In this document: in pieces, positions 51,247-61,107 of the stretch
Layout of the letters: each line of letters opens with the position of its first letter
How positions within the stretch are numbered: position 1 is the first letter of the stretch
From: Burkholderia sp. FERM BP-3421
Lineage (GTDB): Bacteria > Pseudomonadota > Gammaproteobacteria > Burkholderiales > Burkholderiaceae
Assembly: GCF_028657905.1 (NCBI RefSeq)
Contig: NZ_CP117779.1
Location: forward strand, 1-64,000
Direction of reading: 5' to 3'
Length of the DNA stretch: 64,000 bases
The notes under the pieces: generated by a model
Databases searched by the model: none
What the model saw: the letters and a program-made list of their open reading frames with translations, nothing else
What the model was told of the DNA's origin: nothing
Made by a program: the position numbers and the translations under genes

Positions 51247-53939
51247 ATCGCGAACGTATATTTAACTGTCTCGGCCGCACGACCTATGCGGCGCTTGTCG
51301 ATGCCACGGCGCTGGGGCGATCGCAGCGGCACACCTTTATCGACCTCGATCACTGGGCGCTATGCCTGCTGCAGCGCGAGCAGAGCGATTTCGCGAAGCT
51401 GCTGGCCGAGTGGGGAAGCGATGTCGGCGACGTGAAGCGCCGGTTGGAGAAGGCGCTCGATACGTTCGATGTCGGCGGCGAGTCGGTGCGGGACATTTCC
51501 GCGTCGCTCGAGCGCAGCGTCGGTCCGGCCGTGATCTGGAGCCAGGTTGCCGCGCCGTCGGGCAAGGTTCGCTCGGGTCATTTGCTGCTGTCGTGGCTGG
51601 ACGACGACCTCACGCGGCGCTGGCTCCAGCGGCGGGTTTCGCACGGCATCACGGCGGCCGCGATCGACGAGATCGCGATGCGCTACGAGGCGCTGGCCGC
51701 GAGCTGGCCGGAGGCGGCGGAAAGTCCTTCGCAAGGCGATCGCGACCTGTCCGCCGACGCGCCGGTGCCGGACGACGCGCTCGAGAAATGGGCAACCTGC
51801 CTGACTGCCCAGGCCGCGCGTGGCGAGCTGGATCCCGTCGTCGGCCGCGACGACGAACTGCGGACCGTGATCGACATCTTGTCGCGGCGTCGCCAGAACA
51901 ACCCGATCCTGGTCGGCGAGGCCGGCGTGGGCAAGACGGCCGTGGTCGAGGCGCTCGCGCAAAAGATCCACGCGGGCGCGGTGCCGCCCGGGCTGCTGGG
52001 CGCACAGGTATGGGCGCTGGATCTCGCGCGGCTGCAGGCCGGCGCGGGTGTGCGCGGCGAGTTCGAGCAACGCCTGAAGGCCGTGATGGATGCGGTGCTG
52101 GCCGCACCGAGCCCCGTGATCCTGTTTTGCGACGAGACGCATACGCTCGTCGGCGCCGGCGGTGCGGCGGGCACGGGCGACGCCGCGAACCTCATCAAGC
52201 CGATGCTCGCACGCGGCCAGTTGCGGATGGTCGCGGCGACCACCTGGTCCGAATACAAGCAATACATCGAACCGGACGCGGCACTTGTCCGGCGCTTTCA
52301 GGCGGTGCCGGTCGAGGAGCCGGACGACGCCGCGGCGGTCGACATGTTGCGCACCATCGCGCCGCGCTTCGGCGAGCACCATGGGGTGCACATCGTCGAT
52401 GCGGCGCTGCGCAGCGCTGTCGCGCTGTCGCGCCGCTACCTGCCGGCGCGGCAACTGCCGGATAAGGCGATCAGCCTGCTGGATACGGCTTGTGCGCGGG
52501 TGGCGATGAGCCAGAGCTGCGCGCCGGCCGAGCTGGAGCGGCTCGCGCAGCGGGCATTGGCGATCGGACAGACCCTCAGTTGGCGGGCGAACGACCGCCG
52601 GATGGGCGTGCCGACGCCGGGCGACGAAACCGAGCTGGAGACGCAGCGCGATCGTCTCGCGCTGGAGACGCGCGCACTCGAGCGTGTCGTCGAGACCCGG
52701 CGAGAGGAAGTGAACGACTGGCTTGCGCAGATGCGTGCGGCGCCCGATTCGCTGGCGGACGATAGCAACGCGACGGCATCGGCCCCGTGCGCCGAAGCCA
52801 ATTGCTGGGTGTGGCCTTGGGTCGGCGAGCACGTGATCGCCGAGGTCCTCGCGGAATGGACCGGCGTACCGGTCACGCAGCTCGCGCACGACGAAGCGCA
52901 GCGGATCGTTGATCTGGAGCGCTCGCTCGGTGCGTGCATTCATGGGCAGGCGGGCGGTGTGCGCTCGATCGCGCAGGCGCTGCACGTGTCGCATTCCGGT
53001 CTCGGCGATCCACAGCGTCCGCTCGGCGTGATGCTGCTCGCGGGACCGACCGGCACGGGCAAGAGCCAGGCGGCGGCGAAGCTCGCCGAACAGCTGTTCG
53101 GCGGCGAGCGCAATCTCGTGCAGTTCAACATGAATGAATTCCAGGAAGCCCATACGGCGTCGACGCTGAAGGGCGCGCCGCCCGGCTACGTCGGCTACGG
53201 CAAGGGCGGGCGGCTGACCGAGGCGATACGCAAGAAGCCGTACAGCGTACTGCTGCTCGACGAGTTCGATCGCGCGCATCCGGACATCCATGAAGTGTTC
53301 TACCAGGTGTTCGACCAGGGCTGGATGGAAGACGGCGAGGGGCGGCGGATCAGTTTCCGCAACAGCCTGATCCTGTTGACCACCAATTTCGGCGATGCGG
53401 AGATCGAGGCATCGTGCAAGGCCGATCCGCAGGTGTCGCAGGCGAAACTCGAGGCGCTGGTGCGCGAGCGGCTGCAGGCGCGCTTTTCCGCGGCGCTGCT
53501 GGCGCGCATTCAGATCGTCGTGTTCCGGCCGCTCGATCTCGACGCGTTGACGGGCATCGCCCGTCAGGCGCTGGACGAATTCGGCGAGCGGCTTGCGCAG
53601 AACGGCCTCGGCTGGCGCGCCGACGACGATGTCGCCGGCTGGATCGCGCAGGCCGTTGCGCAGCACCCGGCCAACGGGCGCGCGGTGCGCGACCTGCTGC
53701 GACAGCACGTGATGCCTGCCGTGGCGCGCGGCGTGCTCGCCGCGCGCGCAGAAGGCCGGACCCTGCGGTCGGTGCGGCTCTCGGCAGCCGACAAGTTGTC
53801 GATCGCGTTCGACGACGAGGCGAACGGGGCCGACGCATGGCCGTCCGGTGATGCCGTCGTGGCCGAAGGCGGGGCGGCGTCGAATGAACAGGATGCGTCG
53901 ATCGATACCGGATCGGAGGGAGCACCCGCATGCGTCTGA
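51243..53939 (+). CDS. tssH: T6SS AAA+ ATPase ClpV (TssH)
   Basis: An 898-residue ClpB/ClpV-type unfoldase starting at GTG 51243. Residues 1-165 form a Clp-N-like domain that binds contracted sheath. The first AAA+ domain has Walker A GEAGVGKT and Walker B VILFCDETHTLVGAG; the common DEAH is DETH here. A middle coiled-coil region follows, then the second AAA+ domain with Walker A GPTGTGKS and YSVLLLDEFDRAHPDI. It disassembles contracted sheath for reuse. It overlaps vgrG by ten bases. Confidence 0.94.
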   Translation: MNRERIFNCLGRTTYAALVDATALGRSQRHTFIDLDHWALCLLQREQSDFAKLLAEWGSDVGDVKRRLEKALDTFDVGGESVRDISASLERSVGPAVIWSQVAAPSGKVRSGHLLLSWLDDDLTRRWLQRRVSHGITAAAIDEIAMRYEALAASWPEAAESPSQGDRDLSADAPVPDDALEKWATCLTAQAARGELDPVVGRDDELRTVIDILSRRRQNNPILVGEAGVGKTAVVEALAQKIHAGAVPPGLLGAQVWALDLARLQAGAGVRGEFEQRLKAVMDAVLAAPSPVILFCDETHTLVGAGGAAGTGDAANLIKPMLARGQLRMVAATTWSEYKQYIEPDAALVRRFQAVPVEEPDDAAAVDMLRTIAPRFGEHHGVHIVDAALRSAVALSRRYLPARQLPDKAISLLDTACARVAMSQSCAPAELERLAQRALAIGQTLSWRANDRRMGVPTPGDETELETQRDRLALETRALERVVETRREEVNDWLAQMRAAPDSLADDSNATASAPCAEANCWVWPWVGEHVIAEVLAEWTGVPVTQLAHDEAQRIVDLERSLGACIHGQAGGVRSIAQALHVSHSGLGDPQRPLGVMLLAGPTGTGKSQAAAKLAEQLFGGERNLVQFNMNEFQEAHTASTLKGAPPGYVGYGKGGRLTEAIRKKPYSVLLLDEFDRAHPDIHEVFYQVFDQGWMEDGEGRRISFRNSLILLTTNFGDAEIEASCKADPQVSQAKLEALVRERLQARFSAALLARIQIVVFRPLDLDALTGIARQALDEFGERLAQNGLGWRADDDVAGWIAQAVAQHPANGRAVRDLLRQHVMPAVARGVLAARAEGRTLRSVRLSAADKLSIAFDDEANGADAWPSGDAVVAEGGAASNEQDASIDTGSEGAPACV

Positions 53940-56221
53940 TCGAATTACGCAGCGATGTATTGGACTCGAGGGTAGTCGCACTGGCTTTTGCGGCTCGCGA
54001 GGATTTCTCGCAGGAGCCGTCGTACCGCCTCGACCTGTTGAGCAGCGATCCGGAGCTAGATCTGGACTCACTGCTGGGCGGGTTAGTGTCGGCCGACATC
54101 GACCTTGACGACGGAATGATACGAACCTTCAACACCTACGTGTTTGGGGGCTACGACACGGGGCAGCTGAGTGGTCAATATACCTACACGCTGGAACTGA
54201 AAAGCTGGCTGTCGTTCCTGGAGGAGAACCAGAACAGCCGGATCTTTCAGAACCTGACGGTGCCGCAGATCGTCGAGCAGGTGTTCCAGGGACATCAGCG
54301 GACTGATTACCGCTTCGAGCTGGAAGGCGCGTATGACGTGCGCGAATACTGTGTGCAGTTTCAGGAATCCGATCTGAATTTCGTCAAACGCCTGCTCGAA
54401 GACGAAGGGATCTACTTCTGGGTTGAGCACGAGTTGTTCCGGCACGTGGTGGTGCTGTCCGACACGCAGCGCTTCAGGGACCTGCCGTTTCCTTATCGGC
54501 AGTTGCGGTACCTGCCAGACGGCGAGGAGTCGCGGGCGATCTGGGGGCGCGAAGGGGTGCAGCGGCTGCAGAAGACCCGTCGGGTGCGGCCAAACAACGT
54601 CGCGCTGCGCGATTTCAACTACCTGGCGCCCTCGAACCGTCTGGACAGTGATGCACAGATTTCGCCGGAGCCGGCGCTGTCGGGAGTGCAGCTTGAATAC
54701 TACGACTACGCGGCGGGGTATCAGCAGGAACAGACTGGGGAGCGTCTGGCGCGGTTAAGACTCGAGGCGTTTCAGGCGGAGGCACATGTGTTGACCGGCG
54801 AGGCGAACGCGCGCGCCTTGGGAACTGGTCAGGCATTCACGCTGGGTGGTTACCCGGCGGTGAGCCGGAATCGTCGCTACTACGTGATCGGCAGCGAGCT
54901 GTCGTTTATCCAGGACGGACCGGACAGCACATCGCAGGGGCGTAACGTCGTGGTGAAGTTTCGCGCGTTGGCGGACAACCAGCCGTACCGGCCGGCGCTC
55001 GTGACAAGGCGGCCGCAAGTGCCCGGCATCCAGAGTGCGACGGTGGTGGGATCACAGGTGTCGGAGGTGTACACCGACAGGCTCGGTCGGATCAAGGTGC
55101 ATTTCCACTGGGACCGCTACAAGACGGTCGAAGCCGATGCATCGTGCTGGATCCGGGTGTCACAGGCCTGGGCTGGCAAGGGTTGGGGCGTGCTCGCATT
55201 GCCGCGGGTTGGGCAGGAAGTGCTGGTGACATATGTGGACGGCGATCTCGACCGGCCGGTGGTGACAGGGGTCGTCTACAACGGCGAGAACCCGACACCC
55301 TATGACTTGCCGAAGGATGCCCGCTACACGGGGCTGGTGTCGCGTTCGATCAAGCAGGCGGGGCAGGCGCAGAACGGTAGCCAGCTCACGTTCGATGACC
55401 AATATGGCGCGGAACGCCTGATGCTCCACTCCGAGCGCGACATGCAGCAGACCGTCGAGCGCAACAGCTCGAAGTCGGTTGGCCAGGACTCGAATCTGTC
55501 CGTGGAAGGTACGTTTACGTCGGTGACCGGGATTTCGGTCAGCTATACGGGCATCTCGGTGTCGTACACAGGGCTGTCGGTGGGCTTTACCGGTGTATCG
55601 GCGTCGTTCGACGGGCTCAGCACATCGTTCACCGGTGTGAATACGGGCTTCACGGGTGTGTCGACGTCGTTTGTCGGTGTATCGACTGGTTTCACGGGTA
55701 TCCACACGTCGTTCACGGGCGTCAGTACGGGTTTCACCGGGGTGTCGACGTCGTTCACGGGCATGTCGACCGGCGTGACCGGATTGAGCAATTCGGTAAC
55801 TGGAGTCTCGAACGGCATGACGGGCATTGCGTCGTCGATGACGGACGTCAGCATGTCTGTGACAGGGCAATCAAAGAGCATGACAGGCGTGTCGCTGTCG
55901 TACACGGGCACGTCGAATAGCGTGACCGGCACAAGTACGTCGGTGGCCGGCACGTCTACAAGCATCACCGGCACGTCGATTTCGAGTATAGGCACGTCGA
56001 CCAGCGTCACGGGAGTGTCAACATCGACGACGCGCAGTTCAGTGAGCATGACCGGATCGAGCATGTCGGCGACCGGCAACTCGGTGAGCATGACAGAGTC
56101 GAGCATTTCAGAGACGGGTATTGATGTTTCGACCACTGGTAATAGCTTTTCATACACGCTTGTCGGTCGATCGGATATTGGTTTTGACCTGAAGAAAATT
56201 GGCACGCAGGTGAAATACTGA
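53930..56221 (+). CDS. vgrG: VgrG spike protein with a long C-terminal heptad-repeat region
   Basis: A 763-residue VgrG. Residues 1-500 hold the gp27-like and gp5 OB-fold parts: DYRFELEGAYDVREYCVQFQ, EGIYFWVEHE, and DRLGRIKVHFHWDR then CWIRVSQAWAGKGWGVLALP. From about residue 525 to 755 the protein consists of about 30 seven-residue units of the type TGVSTSF, which fits a long triple-stranded beta-helix needle. It ends with RSDIGFDLKKIG. No enzymatic toxin domain is seen at the C-terminus, so effectors are probably carried by partner proteins. Confidence 0.94.
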   Translation: MRLIELRSDVLDSRVVALAFAAREDFSQEPSYRLDLLSSDPELDLDSLLGGLVSADIDLDDGMIRTFNTYVFGGYDTGQLSGQYTYTLELKSWLSFLEENQNSRIFQNLTVPQIVEQVFQGHQRTDYRFELEGAYDVREYCVQFQESDLNFVKRLLEDEGIYFWVEHELFRHVVVLSDTQRFRDLPFPYRQLRYLPDGEESRAIWGREGVQRLQKTRRVRPNNVALRDFNYLAPSNRLDSDAQISPEPALSGVQLEYYDYAAGYQQEQTGERLARLRLEAFQAEAHVLTGEANARALGTGQAFTLGGYPAVSRNRRYYVIGSELSFIQDGPDSTSQGRNVVVKFRALADNQPYRPALVTRRPQVPGIQSATVVGSQVSEVYTDRLGRIKVHFHWDRYKTVEADASCWIRVSQAWAGKGWGVLALPRVGQEVLVTYVDGDLDRPVVTGVVYNGENPTPYDLPKDARYTGLVSRSIKQAGQAQNGSQLTFDDQYGAERLMLHSERDMQQTVERNSSKSVGQDSNLSVEGTFTSVTGISVSYTGISVSYTGLSVGFTGVSASFDGLSTSFTGVNTGFTGVSTSFVGVSTGFTGIHTSFTGVSTGFTGVSTSFTGMSTGVTGLSNSVTGVSNGMTGIASSMTDVSMSVTGQSKSMTGVSLSYTGTSNSVTGTSTSVAGTSTSITGTSISSIGTSTSVTGVSTSTTRSSVSMTGSSMSATGNSVSMTESSISETGIDVSTTGNSFSYTLVGRSDIGFDLKKIGTQVKY
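55510..56160 (+). repeat. Tandem 21-bp units coding heptads in vgrG
   Basis: About 30 units of 21 bases encode heptads with consensus TG-(V/T/I)-S-x-S-x. Units in the first half are close copies (TGFTGVS, TSFTGVS) and drift towards the end (NSVTGTS, VSMTESS). Such DNA is prone to gain or loss of units, which would change spike length. Confidence 0.85.
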
Positions 56222-58446
56222 TGCCGATCCGCCATGTCAAACCTCAAGCTGCGCTCGTCGCGACGACGCGCACGCAGATCGGCTCGACGCCCATGCTCGG
56301 AATCAGCATCGGCGTTGGCTTCCGGCTCAGCGATCCCGCGATCCTCGTCCACGAAGCGGCGGTCTGGGGCGCACTGAAGGCAGCGGCGCCGTCGGTGCCA
56401 CTGACTGAAGTCGCCATGCCGAAACGCTGCGCGGAGTGGCTGCTCGCCGGCCATTCGGTACATCGCGCGCCGGTCGCCGCGCGCGGACGTGCGGTGGACT
56501 GGGCCGCCTGGGTCGAGCTGGACGGTGTGCGCAAGACCGTGTCATGCCGCGCGAAGGCCGATGAGCACGCGGAGCGGGACGCGTTCGCGCGGCTCGCAAT
56601 CGATCATGCCCAGGCCGTCGCGGGCGGCATGCGCGAGAACCCGCTCGGCCTCGTGTCGGGCGTCGCGCCGCTGCAGCGCGTGGGCGCGCTCGGTGTCGGA
56701 CCGGACCCGCTGGCCGCGATGGGCGCACTCGAGAGCGACTGGCCCGAGCGCCGGCAATGGATGCCGGGGCGCCCGGGCACGCTCGAGGCGATGGCGCGCG
56801 ACGGCACACACATGGGCTGGCCGGAGAGCACGGATCTGCGCTACTTCCAGCAGGCCGCGCCGGATCAATGGTCGCGTCGCGACAGGTGGACGCCGGGCGC
56901 ACGCTTCGAACTCGGCGGGTTCGGCGCGCGCGGCGAAGGCTTCGCGGGCATGCTGCCGCGCCTCGCCGCGCTCGCGCTCGTGACACGCACGGGCCAGCCG
57001 GGCGCCGAGCAGGTGTCGCTGCAGCAGCAGACCGTCTGGCTGCTGCCCGACCACGATATCGGCGTGCTGTGGTGGAACGGCGCGCTCCGGACCGACTACG
57101 TGCTCGACGACGCGCCGGCGATGCTCGTCACGGCCGTCAAGGATGCCGGGGAGCGGACCGACACCGACGCGCTCATGGCATTCGCCGAGCACCGCATCGA
57201 CCTGACCTGCACGGATCCGACCCGGTTCCTGGACGACGTGCTGATGCCATCCGTCGAGCGTGGCTGGGCCTGGGAGCTGATCCTCAACACCGACGACCAT
57301 CCTCGTTTTTCGCCGCAGCCGCGCAATCGTGCGGAAATCGTTGCGCGGCTCGAGCGTTACCGGTCGAGCCTGGAAGAGGCACGGGACGGCTACGCGCGGT
57401 TGCGCGAATTCCGGGAATCCGTGAAGGACGAAGCGCTGCCCGTCGCCCCATCCGATGGACGCGACTGGCGGAAATATTTTGGCGAGGCGGGCAATACGGA
57501 ACTGTTGGAAACGACGATACGCGATGCGGATCTGTCCGGGCTGCGCTTCGATGGCTGGCAACTGGAGGCGGTGCGCTTCGAGCGTTGCCGCTTCGATCGC
57601 AGCGCATGGGCGAACTGTCGGCTGAGCCACGTACACGCGGTCGACTGTTCATTCGTCGATGCAACACTCGACAACGTCACCTGGTGCAGCGGCTCGCTAG
57701 CGCGCAGCCCGCTGCAACGCAGCATGTGGCGCAATGTCGTGCTGGAACACATCAGCGTCGAGGACTGTGCGCTCGACGATGTGAGGATCACGAGCGGAAC
57801 ATGGTCGGCGGTAACCGTACATGGGTGTGCGGGTGCGCGGGGCGTTGTGCAGGACATCGAGTGGGACAGCGTCGCGTGGAACAAGGTCGACGCGCGCGAT
57901 TGGACCTGGAACCGCGTGCGCGCCGACAACCTCGGGTTGATCGAATGTACGCTGACGAATCTGGCACTCACGCAATGCACGCTGATCAAGTCGAGTGCGA
58001 CGCGAAGCAACCTGTCGGAGAGCGCATGGCAGCAGTGCGTCTTGTCGATGACGGTCTTTTCCGTCGGCACGTCGATCGATCGCACTCGGCTCGTCGATTG
58101 TGTGTTCCGGTCGTCGAGCTTCCAGGATCTGAGCGCGGAAGCACTGGGGGTCGATCATTGCACGTTCGAGCAGCTCAATGCGCAGCGTCTGAAGGCGGAG
58201 CGCTCGAACTGGACATGCACCTTGCTCGATGGCGCGAATGCGACGCACGCTCGTCTGGCCGGCGCATCGTTCGATCGCTGCTCGCTGAAGGAAGCCATCC
58301 TGTACGGCGCAGACATGCGCGAGACCCGGATGCGCGATTGCAACCTGATCCGCGCCGGCACGTCATGGGCGCATCTGCCCGAGCCCGGCGCGTGGAGCGA
58401 TAACATGAACGCTCGACGGATCGATGTTCCGAGGAGGGAAAAATGA
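56221..58446 (+). CDS. DUF2169 protein fused to pentapeptide-like repeats
   Basis: A 741-residue protein. The N-terminal 300 residues look like DUF2169 (PIRHVKPQAALVATTRTQIG, DLRYFQQAAPDQW, LPDHDIGVLWWNG), a family found beside vgrG genes and thought to act as an adaptor or chaperone for effector or PAAR loading. From about 430 to 730 there are degenerate pentapeptide-type repeats (LSGLRFDGWQLEAVRFERCR, FDRSAWANCRLSHV) forming a right-handed beta-helix. It begins in the stop of vgrG. No catalytic residues were recognised. Confidence 0.82.
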   Translation: MPIRHVKPQAALVATTRTQIGSTPMLGISIGVGFRLSDPAILVHEAAVWGALKAAAPSVPLTEVAMPKRCAEWLLAGHSVHRAPVAARGRAVDWAAWVELDGVRKTVSCRAKADEHAERDAFARLAIDHAQAVAGGMRENPLGLVSGVAPLQRVGALGVGPDPLAAMGALESDWPERRQWMPGRPGTLEAMARDGTHMGWPESTDLRYFQQAAPDQWSRRDRWTPGARFELGGFGARGEGFAGMLPRLAALALVTRTGQPGAEQVSLQQQTVWLLPDHDIGVLWWNGALRTDYVLDDAPAMLVTAVKDAGERTDTDALMAFAEHRIDLTCTDPTRFLDDVLMPSVERGWAWELILNTDDHPRFSPQPRNRAEIVARLERYRSSLEEARDGYARLREFRESVKDEALPVAPSDGRDWRKYFGEAGNTELLETTIRDADLSGLRFDGWQLEAVRFERCRFDRSAWANCRLSHVHAVDCSFVDATLDNVTWCSGSLARSPLQRSMWRNVVLEHISVEDCALDDVRITSGTWSAVTVHGCAGARGVVQDIEWDSVAWNKVDARDWTWNRVRADNLGLIECTLTNLALTQCTLIKSSATRSNLSESAWQQCVLSMTVFSVGTSIDRTRLVDCVFRSSSFQDLSAEALGVDHCTFEQLNAQRLKAERSNWTCTLLDGANATHARLAGASFDRCSLKEAILYGADMRETRMRDCNLIRAGTSWAHLPEPGAWSDNMNARRIDVPRREK

Positions 58447-59513
58447 GCGGACTCGAACTGCCGGTGCCCGTACCCGCGCTGCCGCAGGTGATCAAAGGGC
58501 GGCACTACACAACGTCACATCGCGGACTCGAGCTGGCCAATACGGTTTACCAGGAATGCCATTTCGACCAGCTGGCCTGGTCGGGATGCAAGCTGTCGAA
58601 CCTGCGTTTCGTGAACTGCCGCTTCGACGGGAATCGATTCGAGCGTTGTGAGCTGACGGACCTGGTTCATGAGGATTGTGTCTTCGCATCTACCACATGG
58701 ACCGACTGCATACTTCGCGACCTCGCGTTCGTCGGGGGCGAGATCCGCGACGCGATGTGGGCGGGTGGTCAGATCAAGGACACAATCTTCTCGAAAGTGA
58801 ACGCATCCGACTGGCGATTCGACTGCGTGCGTGCGGCACACGTGTCGATCATTACGAGCGAACTCACTGGCGTCGTGCTGAACCGCGGACGCTGGTCGGA
58901 CGTGTCGTGGATCGGCATGCAGCTTGACGGCATGCACATACGCTCTGCGGAACTCGAGAATTTCATCGTCGGGCAGAGCGGTTGCAACGCGTGCACGCTC
59001 GACGCGTGCCGGGGTATCAACGTGCGCTGGATCGGTTCGAAAATCGATCGAATGACCGTGATCGATTGCGAATTCCGACAGGCTTCCTGGTCGCACTGCA
59101 CGTGGACGGACGGTCAGATCCATTCGAGCCGGTTGCCTATTGCGAGCTTCGATCACGCGACGATAAGCAACCTGTCAATTTTGAATGCTGATATACCGCA
59201 GGCAATCTTCGATCACGCGAGCATCGTCGACAGCGATCTGCGGGGATTGCGTGCACCTCGTATCGGGCTACGTCATGCACGATTCGTGCGCGTACAACTT
59301 GCCGGTGCGCAACTGTCGGGCGTGGACGCGCGCGGCGCGACGCTGGAGCACGTCGGTCTGAACGGTTGTGACTGCCGTGCCGGCATTCTGATCGGACAAC
59401 CGAGACGTGCGTGGCTTGCGGCGGACACGCGGCAAGCGACCTTCGACGAAGTGGGCGCAGAGGACGATGGCCCATGGAGGCAGCGCACTCAACCTGGAGC
59501 AAGAGGAGTATGA
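58443..59513 (+). CDS. Pentapeptide-repeat protein
   Basis: A 356-residue protein made almost wholly of pentapeptide-like repeats, e.g. LKLSNLRFVNCRFDGNRFER-type runs, VHEDCVFASTTWTDCILRDL and FDHATISNLSILNADIPQAI. It lacks the DUF2169 part of the preceding protein, whose C-terminal half it resembles, so the two may be duplicates or a heteromeric pair. It overlaps both neighbours by ATGA, indicating coupled translation. Function unknown; a structural or loading role in the spike complex is likely. Confidence 0.82.
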   Translation: MSGLELPVPVPALPQVIKGRHYTTSHRGLELANTVYQECHFDQLAWSGCKLSNLRFVNCRFDGNRFERCELTDLVHEDCVFASTTWTDCILRDLAFVGGEIRDAMWAGGQIKDTIFSKVNASDWRFDCVRAAHVSIITSELTGVVLNRGRWSDVSWIGMQLDGMHIRSAELENFIVGQSGCNACTLDACRGINVRWIGSKIDRMTVIDCEFRQASWSHCTWTDGQIHSSRLPIASFDHATISNLSILNADIPQAIFDHASIVDSDLRGLRAPRIGLRHARFVRVQLAGAQLSGVDARGATLEHVGLNGCDCRAGILIGQPRRAWLAADTRQATFDEVGAEDDGPWRQRTQPGARGV

Positions 59514-60115
59514 CAATGACGATTCTTCAATCGGCCGATACGTGCGAGGCGAGGATCCACGACGGCGGGTTGCGGGAACCGGTGCCCGCGCCGCTCAAGC
59601 GGCAGGTTGCCACGGGTTCGGTCGGATACCTGACGATCGGCCGAGTCGGCGAATCAACATTTGACGGCGTGTGGTGGGTGGCGACGGAGCCCGGCGGTGA
59701 GATGAGGCTGGCGCGTACGGCGGTCAGTTGCCTCGTCGCGCCGCAGTCGGACGACCTGGTTCAACTGTACCAGGCAGCGGGCGACTGCTGGGTACTCGCG
59801 ATCCTCGAGCGGCGTAGCGACGCCGCGTCCGTCACGATCGATTTCGGCACGGCCAGCGTGCTGCTGCGGGCGCACGACGTGCGCGTGCAGGCGCGCGACC
59901 GGCTGGATCTGGAGGCAGCCCGCCTTGCGAGCCGCGCGGAGGTGGTCACGCAGGCGGCGACGGAGCGCCACGCGCACGTCAGCGGCACCGACGCCACGCA
60001 CGCCGGCAACACATTCGTTCATACCGAACGTCACCTGGGCGTCCATGCGCAGACCGCGGTCGTGACGGCGGACGCGCTGCTCAAGATGGATGCCGGCCAG
60101 ATCCACATGGGTTGA
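59510..60115 (+). CDS. DUF3540 family T6SS accessory protein
   Basis: A 201-residue protein from the ATG at 59510, which overlaps the preceding stop. Features are TGSVGYLTIGRVG, RTAVSCLVAPQSDDLVQLYQ and the C-terminal TADALLKMDAGQIHMG, all typical of DUF3540 proteins found with DUF2169 and PAAR-like genes. Role unknown; presumably part of spike or effector assembly. Confidence 0.82.
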   Translation: MTMTILQSADTCEARIHDGGLREPVPAPLKRQVATGSVGYLTIGRVGESTFDGVWWVATEPGGEMRLARTAVSCLVAPQSDDLVQLYQAAGDCWVLAILERRSDAASVTIDFGTASVLLRAHDVRVQARDRLDLEAARLASRAEVVTQAATERHAHVSGTDATHAGNTFVHTERHLGVHAQTAVVTADALLKMDAGQIHMG

Positions 60116-60142
60116 ATCAGTTTACAAATTGAGGAGGTTGTC

Positions 60143-60529
60143 ATGTATGCCAATAGCTCTGCGGGTGGAATGGCGATGGCGGGCTCGGACGTCTGCAAGA
60201 CGCCGCCGCTCGCGATCCCCGCGTCGTATCCGAACATTGCAAACCAGTCCGAGGCCGTGCCGAACGTCCCGACCATCATCTATTGCGGCGGCCCGGTTCA
60301 CAACCTGAACACGATCATTCCGGTCACGCACGGCGACGAGTCGGGTTCGATGGGGGGCACCGCGTCGGGCACGGTCGCGGGCCCGTCGCGCCATGTGACG
60401 GGCTCCGGCAAGGTGATGATCCAGGGTGCGCCGCAGACCCGGTTGACCGACACCAATCTACCCAACAACCAGAACACGGCCGGGCAGACCGTCGCGCCAT
60501 CCCAGACCGTCACGATGACGCTTAGCTGA
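60143..60529 (+). CDS. PAAR-like DUF4150 protein
   Basis: A 128-residue protein preceded by an excellent TTGAGGAGG site. It contains DVCKTPPLAIPASYPNIANQ, the hallmark of DUF4150, and a Gly/Ser-rich middle ending VMIQGAPQTRLTDTNLPNNQ. Such proteins are PAAR-like tips that cap VgrG and can carry effectors; this one has no toxin extension. It overlaps tssJ at 60529. Confidence 0.88.
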   Translation: MYANSSAGGMAMAGSDVCKTPPLAIPASYPNIANQSEAVPNVPTIIYCGGPVHNLNTIIPVTHGDESGSMGGTASGTVAGPSRHVTGSGKVMIQGAPQTRLTDTNLPNNQNTAGQTVAPSQTVTMTLS

Positions 60530-61107
60530 TGAAGTTCGTTCGAACCCTGTTCTCGTGGCTCGCGCTGGGCATCCTTGCGGGCTGCTCGTTCGGCTCGAAG
60601 AACGTCGAGCCGCGCCAACTGCATGTGACATTGGTAGGTGGGAGCCACCTGAACGTCGGCGCGAGCGGTGAGCCGCGGCCGATCCAGTCGTGCGTGTATA
60701 TCGTGCGCGCGGCCGACTGGGTGCCGATGACGAACGGCGACGCGCCGTGCGCCGGCAAGGATCAGGAGGGCACGGTGGAAAGCGTGTCGCGTCATGTGAT
60801 CGCGCCGAACCAGGTGCTGCAGTTCTGGATCGACGTGCCGCGCAGCGGCGAGCTCTGGCTCGTCGCGGACGCCGACTACGCACAGCGCCCGGCCCAGTAC
60901 GCGCCGTTGCGCGTGCGCATCGACGGAAGCGGGGTGATTCATCTCGCGGTATGGCTCGATCGCAGCGGGATCTACAACGCGTCGTTGCCGGGTGCGGTGC
61001 CGCTGCCGCCCGACGCGCCCGTCGCCGCGAGCGCGCCGAACCCCGACGCCGCAACCGACAAACCCGCCCGACGCCACGGCTCGGGCACGAGGAGATACAG
61101 GCAATGA
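60529..61107 (+). CDS. tssJ: T6SS outer-membrane lipoprotein TssJ
   Basis: A 192-residue lipoprotein. The signal peptide ends in the lipobox LAGC with Cys19 as the lipidated residue. The mature part has the TssJ pattern (PIQSCVYIVRAADWVPM, PNQVLQFWIDVPRSGELWLV, VIHLAVWLDRSGI). A Pro/Ala-rich C-terminal tail of about 45 residues is longer than in many homologues. TssJ anchors the TssM-L membrane complex. Overlaps tssK by ATGA. Confidence 0.88.
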   Translation: MKFVRTLFSWLALGILAGCSFGSKNVEPRQLHVTLVGGSHLNVGASGEPRPIQSCVYIVRAADWVPMTNGDAPCAGKDQEGTVESVSRHVIAPNQVLQFWIDVPRSGELWLVADADYAQRPAQYAPLRVRIDGSGVIHLAVWLDRSGIYNASLPGAVPLPPDAPVAASAPNPDAATDKPARRHGSGTRRYRQ

